Both the position numbers and the translations under genes were made by a program. Under the pieces are notes generated by a model, which saw only the letters and a list, made by a program, of their open reading frames with translations, was not told the origin of the DNA and did not search any database. From JACOZM01 sp035289385 (GTDB lineage Archaea; Nanobdellota; Nanobdellia; Woesearchaeales; GW2011-AR9): a stretch of 28,637 nt of DNA. Positions 1 through 6,077 of this stretch are shown in pieces; positions within the stretch are counted from its first letter, which is position 1, and every line of letters starts with the position of its first letter. The stretch spans positions 1 through 28,637 of the forward strand of contig DATDXI010000033.1 of the NCBI GenBank assembly GCA_035289385.1, written 5' to 3'.

Positions 1-4
1 CGAC

Positions 5-51
5 GAAAGTGCCTATCCCCAGCCTAAAGGCTGGGGCTTGACGGCACTTTC
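5..51. repeat. Nested hairpin 1 (IS605-end-like)
   Basis: A two-part palindrome. An outer 9-bp stem (GAAAGTGCC at 5-13 with GGCACTTTC at 43-51) encloses an inner 8-bp stem (CCCCAGCC at 17-24 with GGCTGGGG at 29-36) closed by a TAAA loop. On the minus strand it reads AAGCCCC-hairpin-GGGGAT. From memory this resembles the subterminal hairpin at the right end of IS200/IS605 and TnpB-only elements, the region that also gives the omega RNA scaffold. No tnpA or tnpB is visible nearby, so it would be a solo end, a MITE, or an unrelated structured RNA or terminator downstream of the coiled-coil gene. Confidence 0.6.
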
Positions 52-77
52 TTTGACAGTCGAATTTTTAGGACACC

Positions 78-133
78 AGAAATCCAGCAATCCATTCATC
101 TACGCCCTAAAGGGCGTAGCTTTCTGGATTTCT
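78..133. repeat. Nested hairpin 2 (IS605-end-like)
   Basis: Same architecture as hairpin 1, with different stem sequences. The outer 10-bp stem is AGAAATCCAG at 78-87 with CTGGATTTCT at 124-133. The inner 8-bp stem is CTACGCCC at 100-107 with GGGCGTAG at 112-119, again with a TAAA loop. Both stems of both copies pair perfectly although the sequences differ, so the structure itself seems to be maintained. Minus-strand reading (AAGCTACGCCC-TTTA-GGGCGTAGATGAATGG) again recalls TnpB-element ends. The remaining bases 134-240 contain only a 10-bp palindrome (CCTTATAAGG, 152-161) and no gene that I can see. Confidence 0.6.
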
Positions 134-240
134 TTGTGTAATGATTATTGACCTTATAAGGCTATAGATTTTTGGTCTTATGAGACTAGGTCTTACTTCC
201 CTTCTCATTCTAAAAAAGTAAATGTTAGAGTATACATCTC

Positions 241-1176
241 TTAATCCTCATCAGGGATAGCTTGGAACGCTAAAATATCTTCCGTACTTAACTTCTGCCG
301 CTTCTTGATCTTTTCCTTGACTTCAGCAGTCCTTTCCTGCGCGAAACTTTGCTTGATCTTCTTCTCTTTATCTTCAAATACTCTAGAAAGCTTTTGGATA
401 TCTTGCTGAGCATCACCTAATTGCCTCTTGACAGCATGATATTCTTCTTTAAGACGGAGATGCTCCGTTTCCAAGGGCTTGATTTGATTCCGGATGGCTT
501 TGAGATCTTCATACACCTTATTTACTTCCTGATGCTTCTGCTGGGAAGCGTCAGCCTTTTCCTGAAGAGAATGATGCGAGTGCTGCGCTTCTTTCCTTTT
601 TTGGATGAAACCTGAAGCAGCTGTCTGGCGTTCCTTCCACTGCTGGTCCTGCGCTTCTATTTTCTTATATTCTGCTTTTAATTCCTTCACTTTCTTGGTC
701 AGCTGCTTCTCCTTATCAAAGCTCATGACTTCTGTTTCAAGCTGCTCTTCCATCTTTCTGATCAGCATCTTAATCTTGCCCGGAGGCATCTGCTGACTAT
801 TAGCAGTATTGTAGTTCTTATTACGGCCATCATAATTCTTATTATGGCTATTATCATTCTTGCGATCAGAAGAAGGTGCTGGTAAAGGGTTATTGGTACC
901 GAACTGCTTTAAGGCATCGGATTTCTCTCTAACTTCCTGGTTCAGCTTGTTCCGTTCCTCTTTTATAGCTTTCACTTCCTGCGTCAGGAGATCGCGCTCT
1001 TTCTTGAGAGAATTCATCTGATCAATCTTCGACCGGATCTGCTCGCGAAAAGCCTTCAGCTTCTGAAATGATGCTTCTTTCTGTACATAAAGGTCATGCA
1101 ATGTAGAACGCAGCTGGGCTACTTCTCTCTTTTTCTGATGAAACCCTTCTTTCAATCCGTTGTCTGTATCATTCAT
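241..1176 (-). CDS. Archaeal coiled-coil protein (COG1340-like)
   Basis: A 311-residue, highly charged protein that is nearly all predicted coiled coil: two long K/E/Q-rich heptad stretches, around residues 5-95 and 130-295, are separated by an Asn/Ser-rich linker around 100-130. The pattern ETEVMSFDKEKQL in the second half and the C-terminal TEDILAFQ match what I remember of the archaeal COG1340 coiled-coil family, sometimes mis-annotated as phosphoserine phosphatase. It has no signal peptide or membrane helix, so it is probably cytoplasmic. Its molecular function is unknown; a scaffold or SMC-like structural role is only a guess. I chose the ATG at 1176; an in-frame TTG at 1185 would add three residues. 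It lies just downstream of the ribosomal operon in the same direction, behind a likely terminator. Confidence 0.75.
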   Translation of the reverse strand: MNDTDNGLKEGFHQKKREVAQLRSTLHDLYVQKEASFQKLKAFREQIRSKIDQMNSLKKERDLLTQEVKAIKEERNKLNQEVREKSDALKQFGTNNPLPAPSSDRKNDNSHNKNYDGRNKNYNTANSQQMPPGKIKMLIRKMEEQLETEVMSFDKEKQLTKKVKELKAEYKKIEAQDQQWKERQTAASGFIQKRKEAQHSHHSLQEKADASQQKHQEVNKVYEDLKAIRNQIKPLETEHLRLKEEYHAVKRQLGDAQQDIQKLSRVFEDKEKKIKQSFAQERTAEVKEKIKKRQKLSTEDILAFQAIPDED

Positions 1177-1195
1177 AAAAGTCAATAAGATAAAA

Positions 1196-1225
1196 AGGAA
1201 AAAAATGATGAAGGAAAAACCTTCA
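1196..1225 (-). terminator. Likely terminator after the ribosomal protein operon
   Basis: On the minus strand, right after rpl12, a 6-bp hairpin (TGAAGG/CCTTCA, arms at 1220-1225 and 1209-1214, loop of five T) is followed by a T-rich run towards 1196. Archaeal RNA polymerase stops at T tracts, so this is a plausible end for the uL1-uL10-L12 transcript. Readthrough could still feed the coiled-coil gene, for which I see no clear TATA box. Confidence 0.5.
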
Positions 1226-1235
1226 CTTGCGAAAT

Positions 1236-1550
1236 TTACCCAAACAGAGCGCCTAATCCGGCGGCAGCTGATTCTTCAGCTTTCTTGGTGTCTGCTGCTG
1301 GCTTTTCTTCCTTTTTCTTATCCTCTCCACTTTTCCCTGAAGCATGATCTGCAGCAGCGGCAACTGGTGCAACGACGGCAGCTTTCTTGACCGCTTCATC
1401 AATATTCACTCCTTTAAGAGCAGCAACAAGAGCTTTTACTCTCGCTTCATCAGCATGCGTTCCTGCAGCCTTCAAGACAGCTTTGACAGCGTCTTCGGTA
1501 ACTTCTTTGCCTGCTTTATGCAGCAACATCGCAGTATAAATGTATTCCAT
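1236..1550 (-). CDS. rpl12: Ribosomal protein L12 (P1-type, archaeal)
   Basis: A 104-residue acidic stalk protein of the large ribosomal subunit; dimers sit on uL10 and recruit translation GTPases. It begins MEYIYTAMLLHKAGKE, the conserved archaeal P1 dimerisation domain (about residues 1-57), followed by an Ala-rich hinge (58-75), a K/E-rich flexible segment and the terminal GLGALFG that binds elongation factors. The open frame continues 27 codons upstream, but those residues lack family similarity and overlap the end of rpl10, so the ATG at 1550 is the right start. It is the last gene of the uL1-uL10-L12 operon, 16 bases after rpl10. Confidence 0.95.
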   Translation of the reverse strand: MEYIYTAMLLHKAGKEVTEDAVKAVLKAAGTHADEARVKALVAALKGVNIDEAVKKAAVVAPVAAAADHASGKSGEDKKKEEKPAADTKKAEESAAAGLGALFG

Positions 1551-1566
1551 TTTATTTTCCTCCAAC

Positions 1567-2406
1567 TTACAAGTTTGCTTCTTTTTTAACAGCAAGGGCC
1601 TGCTGTTCAGATCTTGCCAGGATCTCATCACGAGTTTCCTCCGTTAAGATCCCAGCTTCTACGCCAACAGCTTTCGCTTCCCTGAAAGCTTTTTGTACTA
1701 GTATTTCAGTAGTCTCTGAACATAAATAGCCTATCTCGATAGCCAAGTTCATGGCTTCCCGAGCAGACTGGGTAAAGTTATGAGCATATTCTTCTTCATC
1801 AACTCTAAGATCTTTAGCGCTGAAGATGACGCCTTGTTCCCAGACAGCAACCAGATCCAAGCCAATTTCCATAGGCTTGATGTCTAATCGCTTTAAGGTT
1901 TCAGCAAGCTTGCCGCTGATAGTAGCTCCTTCTTTAGCCACAATAACATCGGCGATGATAGCAAGTTTTCCGTTTTCTACTTTTGTCTTGATCCCAACGG
2001 CAGCTAGCTCGGAGATGATCGGACCAGGAGCAAAGCTTGTTGCACCTGCTTTCACTTCGATATCTTTCGGGGCAATCTGCCCGGCTTTAGCTGAAGCTTC
2101 GGATTTATTTTTTTGGATGATAGAATATAAGGCAAAGGGATTTCCCTTCGTAAACAATAGAGCAGGCATGCCTTTTAATTTTTCTTTCAGCTTCTCAATG
2201 CCCGGTTTCTTAGACTCCTGTAAGGCTCTCTCCAATAATCTTTTACGGCTGACGGCAAGAACTACTCCTTCCTGCATCAGCATTTTTCTCATCTTCTGGA
2301 ATTGAGGAGCAGGAAGATTCTGAAGATTGACAATACCGACTACCGGATACTCTTGTACTGATACTGTCAGCTTTTGTACAAAATCTTTTTTCTTTTCGCT
2401 CACCAT
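1567..2406 (-). CDS. rplP0: Ribosomal protein uL10 (P0-type), short C-terminus
   Basis: The stalk base protein that binds 23S rRNA and carries L12 dimers. Residues 1-105 form the rRNA-binding domain (VSEKKKDFVQKL, then the VGIVNLQNLPAPQFQKMRK region). The archaeal insertion domain follows (about 106-185, including GPIISELAAVGIKTKVENGK), then the helical spine for L12 binding (about 200-265). The protein stops at 279 residues with KKEANL. Typical archaeal P0 is roughly 330-340 residues and ends in the same acidic GLG-LFG tail as L12; that tail is absent here. Its ATG lies one base after the rpl1 stop codon, so translation is probably coupled. Confidence 0.95.
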   Translation of the reverse strand: MVSEKKKDFVQKLTVSVQEYPVVGIVNLQNLPAPQFQKMRKMLMQEGVVLAVSRKRLLERALQESKKPGIEKLKEKLKGMPALLFTKGNPFALYSIIQKNKSEASAKAGQIAPKDIEVKAGATSFAPGPIISELAAVGIKTKVENGKLAIIADVIVAKEGATISGKLAETLKRLDIKPMEIGLDLVAVWEQGVIFSAKDLRVDEEEYAHNFTQSAREAMNLAIEIGYLCSETTEILVQKAFREAKAVGVEAGILTEETRDEILARSEQQALAVKKEANL

Positions 2407-2407
2407 C

Positions 2408-3046
2408 TTATATTTTCACCGGCTTGCTCATCGTCAATTTTAAGGAAGCATTCTTGACATTTTGCTGCTCGTTAGGAACATGCTTCAATACTGCTTGATA
2501 GACTGCTAAAATATTTTCTATGATGATATCATCCGGCTGGTCTTCTTTGCCGACGATCAATTGGAAATTCGTAGCCTTCTTTGCTGCTAGCCTTACCGTA
2601 GAGACTAATTTCTTCTTCAGCGGCTCTAAGTTAGCAGTTGGAGGGACGACACATCCAAGCTTAGGGTTAGGCATCTTTCCTTTTGTTCCCAGAACTTTAC
2701 CGAAGATGGTAGCAACTTGAGTCATGAGGTTCGCTTGAGCGATAAAATAATCATATTCTTCAGCCAGCTTTTTCACGAGTTTTTTATCTTTGTACTTATG
2801 GAAGTCAACTTCTTTGATGACTAGATCACAATTCTTGCTGGCATTTTCAGACAATTGCTGATCACAGAAACAGGCAACTTTTACTGGCCTTCCTTTTGGA
2901 TGAGGCATCGTGACAAAGAAATCGAGAGGGTTCGTTTTAATATCTATATTCTTTAAGTTGATGACGAGATCATAAGATTGGGAGAATTTCTTCTTCGGCT
3001 GCTTCTTCAGTTCTGCTAATGCCTTTGTTACTTGATCTTTATCCAT
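2408..3046 (-). CDS. rpl1: Ribosomal protein uL1
   Basis: A 212-residue protein of the L1 stalk, which binds helices 76-78 of 23S rRNA and helps release tRNA from the E site. The family signature TKGKMPNPKLGCVVPPTANLEP lies around residues 122-143, and the length is normal for archaea. In several archaea L1 is also a translational repressor of its own operon through an rRNA-like site in the mRNA. The long structured leader upstream (3047-3176) is a natural place for such a site here. The start ATG at 3046 follows GGTTTAT; no strong Shine-Dalgarno sequence is seen. It is the first gene of the operon; no uL11 gene is present next to it. Confidence 0.95.
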   Translation of the reverse strand: MDKDQVTKALAELKKQPKKKFSQSYDLVINLKNIDIKTNPLDFFVTMPHPKGRPVKVACFCDQQLSENASKNCDLVIKEVDFHKYKDKKLVKKLAEEYDYFIAQANLMTQVATIFGKVLGTKGKMPNPKLGCVVPPTANLEPLKKKLVSTVRLAAKKATNFQLIVGKEDQPDDIIIENILAVYQAVLKHVPNEQQNVKNASLKLTMSKPVKI

Positions 3047-3083
3047 ATAAACCTTACAGCTTTATCATGCCGGTAGTACGACA

Positions 3084-3121
3084 TTCGCTTTTTTCCAAAA
3101 AGCTCAGTCCTACCAAGCGAA
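3084..3121 (-). promoter_or_regulatory. Hairpin in the rpl1 mRNA leader
   Basis: In the leader of the ribosomal operon a 7-bp stem (TTCGCTT at 3084-3090 with AAGCGAA at 3115-3121) encloses a second short T/A stem and the sequence GGTAGGACTGAGC (minus strand). The 9-mer CCGGTAGTA also appears twice in the leader (3070-3078 and 3161-3169). It could be the L1 autoregulatory site known from archaeal rpl1 operons, but I cannot match it to the 23S site by eye. Confidence 0.35.
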
Positions 3122-3197
3122 AACTGCCTCCCTATTTCCCTCCTACCTGATACCTAACTTCCGGTAGTATGTTGGTTTTCTTCTTAGGATAAGAGGT

Positions 3198-3213
3198 TAT
3201 TTATAAAGATTTC
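3198..3213 (-). promoter_or_regulatory. BRE/TATA promoter of the rpl1-rplP0-rpl12 operon
   Basis: Minus-strand GAAATC followed by TTTATAAATA is a good archaeal BRE plus TATA box (TATA at 3198-3207). Transcription should start about 25 bases downstream, near 3176, giving a leader of roughly 130 bases before the rpl1 ATG. Confidence 0.65.
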
Positions 3214-3328
3214 TCTCTCCCGTGCGATTATGTCTATCATAGCCCATCTCTATTCTTCAATGGGAAATCATCATCAATAGTATCATACCACCAACAATGT
3301 TATGTAGTTGAATATCTTTCCCTTCCTA

Positions 3329-3943
3329 ATGCGACCTGCCGGATATCTGGGAATTACGGCACTACTGATAGGTATGACACTTGGTCTACCCCAGTTGTAT
3401 CGCCCAGAGATCGTGAAGCCTGAGTATCAGGCACCATCGCCTATTGTAAGAAAAATACCTGCCCGGCACATCCTTCCATCTTTGGAAGCCCCTTCTTCGT
3501 TAGAACATAGAATATCTGCCCCACAACAGATACAAAAACAGATGCGACGGCAACAGGAAGGAGTCACAGAAGATTTTGTAGGTGAAACCTTGGAAGCATT
3601 AGAAGAAACAGAACCGATATATGAAAATATTGATGAGGAAAGAGGGCAGATTTCCGTCCAGTATGGAGAGCTGGCATTCAAGGTAGAGCTTGATCAGGAT
3701 ACAGGACTAGCTCGTGATATTTATATGGTTATCACCTTTGGAGATAAGCCACCGCTGCATATATCTGCATGGAGTGTCTATGCCCACCGCAACTCCCTGC
3801 CACGGATCATTAAAGATATCCAACAGAGGATGCAGGCAGCGCAGGAGCCCGATCAACAGGCTGCATTTGCCGTGGATATGCTCACGTATCTGGATAATGA
3901 GAGAGGAGAAGGGATTCCATTTATGGATATTCATCCGCCTTAG
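3329..3943 (+). CDS. Membrane-anchored protein of unknown function
   Basis: A 204-residue protein I do not recognise. An N-terminal hydrophobic segment (GYLGITALLIGMTLGLPQL, residues 5-23) is a signal anchor or signal peptide. A Pro-rich stretch (PEYQAPSPIVRKIPARHILPSLEAPSS) comes next, then a charged region with Glu-rich helix (EDFVGETLEALEETEP), and a C-terminal half with mixed strand/helix character (QISVQYGELAFKVELDQDTG ... AAFAVDMLTYLDNERGEG). The ATG at 3329 is preferred; an in-frame TTG at 3308 would add seven residues in front of the hydrophobic segment. It is a lone plus-strand gene between two minus-strand operons. No clear TATA box or Shine-Dalgarno was found. Confidence 0.6.
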   Translation: MRPAGYLGITALLIGMTLGLPQLYRPEIVKPEYQAPSPIVRKIPARHILPSLEAPSSLEHRISAPQQIQKQMRRQQEGVTEDFVGETLEALEETEPIYENIDEERGQISVQYGELAFKVELDQDTGLARDIYMVITFGDKPPLHISAWSVYAHRNSLPRIIKDIQQRMQAAQEPDQQAAFAVDMLTYLDNERGEGIPFMDIHPP

Positions 3944-3992
3944 CATCTTTTAGCGATGTCCATCTTGTCAAAGAAAATTTCCCAATGCAAGG

Positions 3993-4034
3993 TGTCATAT
4001 CCTGGAACAAGTTGTTTTTTGATATTGTATGACA
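3993..4034. terminator. Hairpin between convergent genes
   Basis: TGTCATA at 3993-3999 pairs with TATGACA at 4028-4034, with an inner AACAA/TTGTT element and a run of six T at 4015-4020. It lies between the convergent 3329-3943 gene and dnaJ, so it may end one or both transcripts. Nothing else is seen between 3944 and 4076. Confidence 0.35.
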
Positions 4035-4076
4035 ACGTTGGAATGAACATTTAGAGAATGCCTCTTTTCTAAAATC

Positions 4077-5186
4077 TCACCCAAATATCTTCTCTAAAAA
4101 CCCTTTGCTGGGCTTTTCTTCCTTCAGCTGCTTGATGAGATCAATCTGCTTCTTCGTCAATGACTTCGGGATCTCCACATGCACCTTGACCATCTGGTCG
4201 CCAGAATAATGGCCGCGGACATTGGGCATGCCTTTATCTTTCATCCGAAGAATTGTCTCTGATTGGGTGCCAGCGGGAATCTTCAACTTCGCCTTTCCAT
4301 CAATCGTCGGAACTTCTAAGTCATCGCCTAAGGCAGCCTGAGTGAAAGAAATGGGAACAGTAAGATGCAGGTCATCCCCCTGACGGACAAAATAGTCATG
4401 CTTCTTGATGTGAATAATGAGATAGAGATCGCCATTCAACCCAGAAGAAGTGCCGATCTCCCCTTCACCTGGTACACGTAACCGCATCCCTTCTTCCACG
4501 CCAGGAGGTATCGTTACTTCAATCTTCTTCCTTCTTCGTACAACACCTTCACCGCCACATTCAGAACAAGAATCCTGCGGCAATTCTCCTCGACCTTTAC
4601 AATACGGGCAAGGTCCAGACTGCTGGAACATGCCAAAAGCAGTCCGTTGCACTCGTTTCATATATCCTGAGCCTTGACAATGATGGCATGACTCAAAAGA
4701 ATGTGCACCTTTCCCATGGCAGCTGGAACATTCTTCTAATTTATTGAGAGGGATTTCCTTCTCTAAACCTTTAAATGCTTCTTCTAATGTTATTTCTATC
4801 TCATACGCTAAGTCTGAGCCCCGTCTTGCCCTGCTTCCTCTTCTGCCAGAATCTCCGCCAAATAATTGGTCGAAAACATCATCAAAGTTGCCTTGGCTGC
4901 GGAACAGGTCGGAAAAATCAAACCCTTCAAAACCACCTTGGCCGCCTTGCCCCCCTTGGAAAGAGGAGGAGCCATATTGGTCATATTGCTGGCGCTTCTT
5001 ATCATCACTTAAGATGGAAGCAGCTTCATTGATTTCCTTAAACTTCTCTTCGTATTCCTTTTTCTTGTCCTCTGGAGCTCGATCAGGGTGATATTTTAAG
5101 GCAAGCTTCTTGTACGCTTTCTTGATCTCTTCCTTCGTAGAGCCTTTCTCTACCCCTAATAACTGATAATAATCCTTATTGGCCAT
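4077..5186 (-). CDS. dnaJ: Chaperone DnaJ (Hsp40, type I)
   Basis: A 369-residue co-chaperone that delivers unfolded clients to DnaK and stimulates its ATPase. The J domain (residues 4-70) has the essential HPD at 33-35. A Gly/Phe-rich linker spans about 72-110. The zinc-binding domain has all four CxxCxGxG motifs (Cys 153/156, 167/170, 193/196, 207/210). The C-terminal client-binding and dimerisation domains follow from about 215, including GDLYLIIHIKKHDYFVRQGDDL. The gene is full length with no missing key residue. Its ATG overlaps the end of the HD-protein gene by 11 bases, so the two are translated together at the end of the grpE-dnaK operon. Confidence 0.97.
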   Translation of the reverse strand: MANKDYYQLLGVEKGSTKEEIKKAYKKLALKYHPDRAPEDKKKEYEEKFKEINEAASILSDDKKRQQYDQYGSSSFQGGQGGQGGFEGFDFSDLFRSQGNFDDVFDQLFGGDSGRRGSRARRGSDLAYEIEITLEEAFKGLEKEIPLNKLEECSSCHGKGAHSFESCHHCQGSGYMKRVQRTAFGMFQQSGPCPYCKGRGELPQDSCSECGGEGVVRRRKKIEVTIPPGVEEGMRLRVPGEGEIGTSSGLNGDLYLIIHIKKHDYFVRQGDDLHLTVPISFTQAALGDDLEVPTIDGKAKLKIPAGTQSETILRMKDKGMPNVRGHYSGDQMVKVHVEIPKSLTKKQIDLIKQLKEEKPSKGFLEKIFG

Positions 5187-5787
5187 GGTCTTTCTCCTTT
5201 TCCTTCAGCTCTTCCGGAGAAAATGGAAGCTTGGAGAACATCTCTTTTTCTCTGGCTTTTATAAGCTTTGCACTTTCGGTATAGTGCTTATGGAATCTGG
5301 GATATTTCTCCAAGAGATAGACAAACCGCTCATCCAGAGAAACAAGATCATCTTTCAACATCCTCCAATCGATGTAATGAACGATCAACTCTTCCGTCGT
5401 CTTTTCTCTCAACGGGTGGCTAGTATTCTTTAATGCCTGAGCAAATTCAGGAAACTCCCCTTTGAAGATCTCGTAAGCGATCTCACTTTCGTGCATGCCT
5501 GAATACTTTTTCCTTAATTCACGCCAAGTGGCAAGCTCTTCTGGACTTGCTTTATACTGATGAAAAGAATCAACTTTGGTGAGATCTAACGTAACCGCTT
5601 TAAACAAATCATGAAGCAATGCTAATCTGTCAACAATATCCAGATCAACCTTCATGCCTGCTTTCTGAAGCTGCTTGGCAAAAAATAGAGAATATTTCTG
5701 TACGGCCAAACAATGGGCTTTGATATTTTTAGGGACGTGGTACGTATCAAAATACTCTAAGCATTGTTGTTGAGTAGGGAGTTTCAT
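5176..5787 (-). CDS. HD-domain phosphohydrolase-like protein
   Basis: A 203-residue protein with the HD metal-dependent phosphohydrolase pattern: His25 (KAHCLAVQ), the His59-Asp60 pair (LALLHDLFKA), further histidines at 99 and 124, and Asp140 (HYIDWRM). Such proteins hydrolyse phosphate esters of nucleotides or cyclic nucleotides; the substrate cannot be read from the sequence. It is soluble, with a Lys/Glu-rich C-terminus. The start ATG at 5787 overlaps the stop of the upstream DUF1016-like remnant (ATGA), and its end overlaps dnaJ by 11 bases. Its place inside the chaperone operon suggests a stress-linked role, for example in nucleotide or tRNA metabolism, but this is inference. Confidence 0.8.
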   Translation of the reverse strand: MKLPTQQQCLEYFDTYHVPKNIKAHCLAVQKYSLFFAKQLQKAGMKVDLDIVDRLALLHDLFKAVTLDLTKVDSFHQYKASPEELATWRELRKKYSGMHESEIAYEIFKGEFPEFAQALKNTSHPLREKTTEELIVHYIDWRMLKDDLVSLDERFVYLLEKYPRFHKHYTESAKLIKAREKEMFSKLPFSPEELKEKEKDHGQ

Positions 5788-5996
5788 CGTAGAAATTTCC
5801 TCATCTGCTCTTGCAATTTTACTTTTAACAGTTCACAATAATGTGTCCAGGAAAGCTTGAATTGCGAAGGCGATGCCTGCGAAATTGGAAATAATAAGAA
5901 AAACTTTTTCAACAGCAGGTTAAAGCAGTCGGCGACGTACTGATTATTTCCAATCAAGCAATTATAGTCTTGATTTTGCGGAGGTTTCTTATTCAT
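5784..5996 (-). pseudogene. Short ORF with DUF1016 (YhcG-like nuclease) remnant
   Basis: A 70-codon open frame starting at the ATG at 5996, preceded by AAGGAAG, a weak Shine-Dalgarno. Residues from about 29 on (KKFFLLFPISQ, then KLSWTHYCELLKV and RKFL) closely follow what I remember of the N-terminal DUF1016 region of YhcG-type PD-(D/E)xK proteins, whose consensus is roughly MRKFYLLFPISQTLS, LSWSHYVELL and RxFY. Only about 40 of the several hundred family residues remain, and the nuclease domain is missing. The first half shows no similarity and contains one arm of a 12-bp inverted repeat. It looks like a fragment of a transferred gene, although the stop overlaps the HD start neatly, so it may still be translated. 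Confidence 0.55.
5884..5954. repeat. 12-bp inverted repeat inside the DUF1016 remnant
   Basis: ATTGGAAATAAT (5884-5895) and ATTATTTCCAAT (5943-5954) are a perfect inverted repeat 47 bases apart. A second 7-bp inverted repeat (AATCAAG/CTTGATT, 5952-5958 and 5969-5975) directly follows. The first arm lies at the edge of the region similar to DUF1016, so the repeat may mark an insertion or rearrangement point. Confidence 0.5.
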
Positions 5997-6054
5997 CTTA
6001 TCTTCCTTACTACTCCTTTATTCCAGTTTACCATTTTAAAAATTATTTGAAATA

Positions 6055-6077
6055 AATCAAAAAAAAAGAAAAGAATC
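6055..6077 (-). terminator. T-rich stretch after dnaK
   Basis: Right after the dnaK stop codon the minus strand reads TTCTTTTC followed by an unbroken run of nine T, which resembles an archaeal T-tract terminator. If active, it would partly separate grpE-dnaK from the HD-dnaJ genes, which follow after 81 non-coding bases. Confidence 0.35.

Noticed and set aside
5..133. CRISPR-like repeats at the window start
   Set aside because: Only two units, stems differ in sequence, and there are no constant repeat and variable spacer pattern.
1826..2305. Plus-strand 159-codon frame opposite rplP0
   Set aside because: It lies fully antisense to a well-conserved ribosomal protein gene.
4744..5091. Plus-strand frame opposite dnaJ
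   Set aside because: Antisense to the J and Gly/Phe regions; Pro/Ser/Trp-rich shadow composition.
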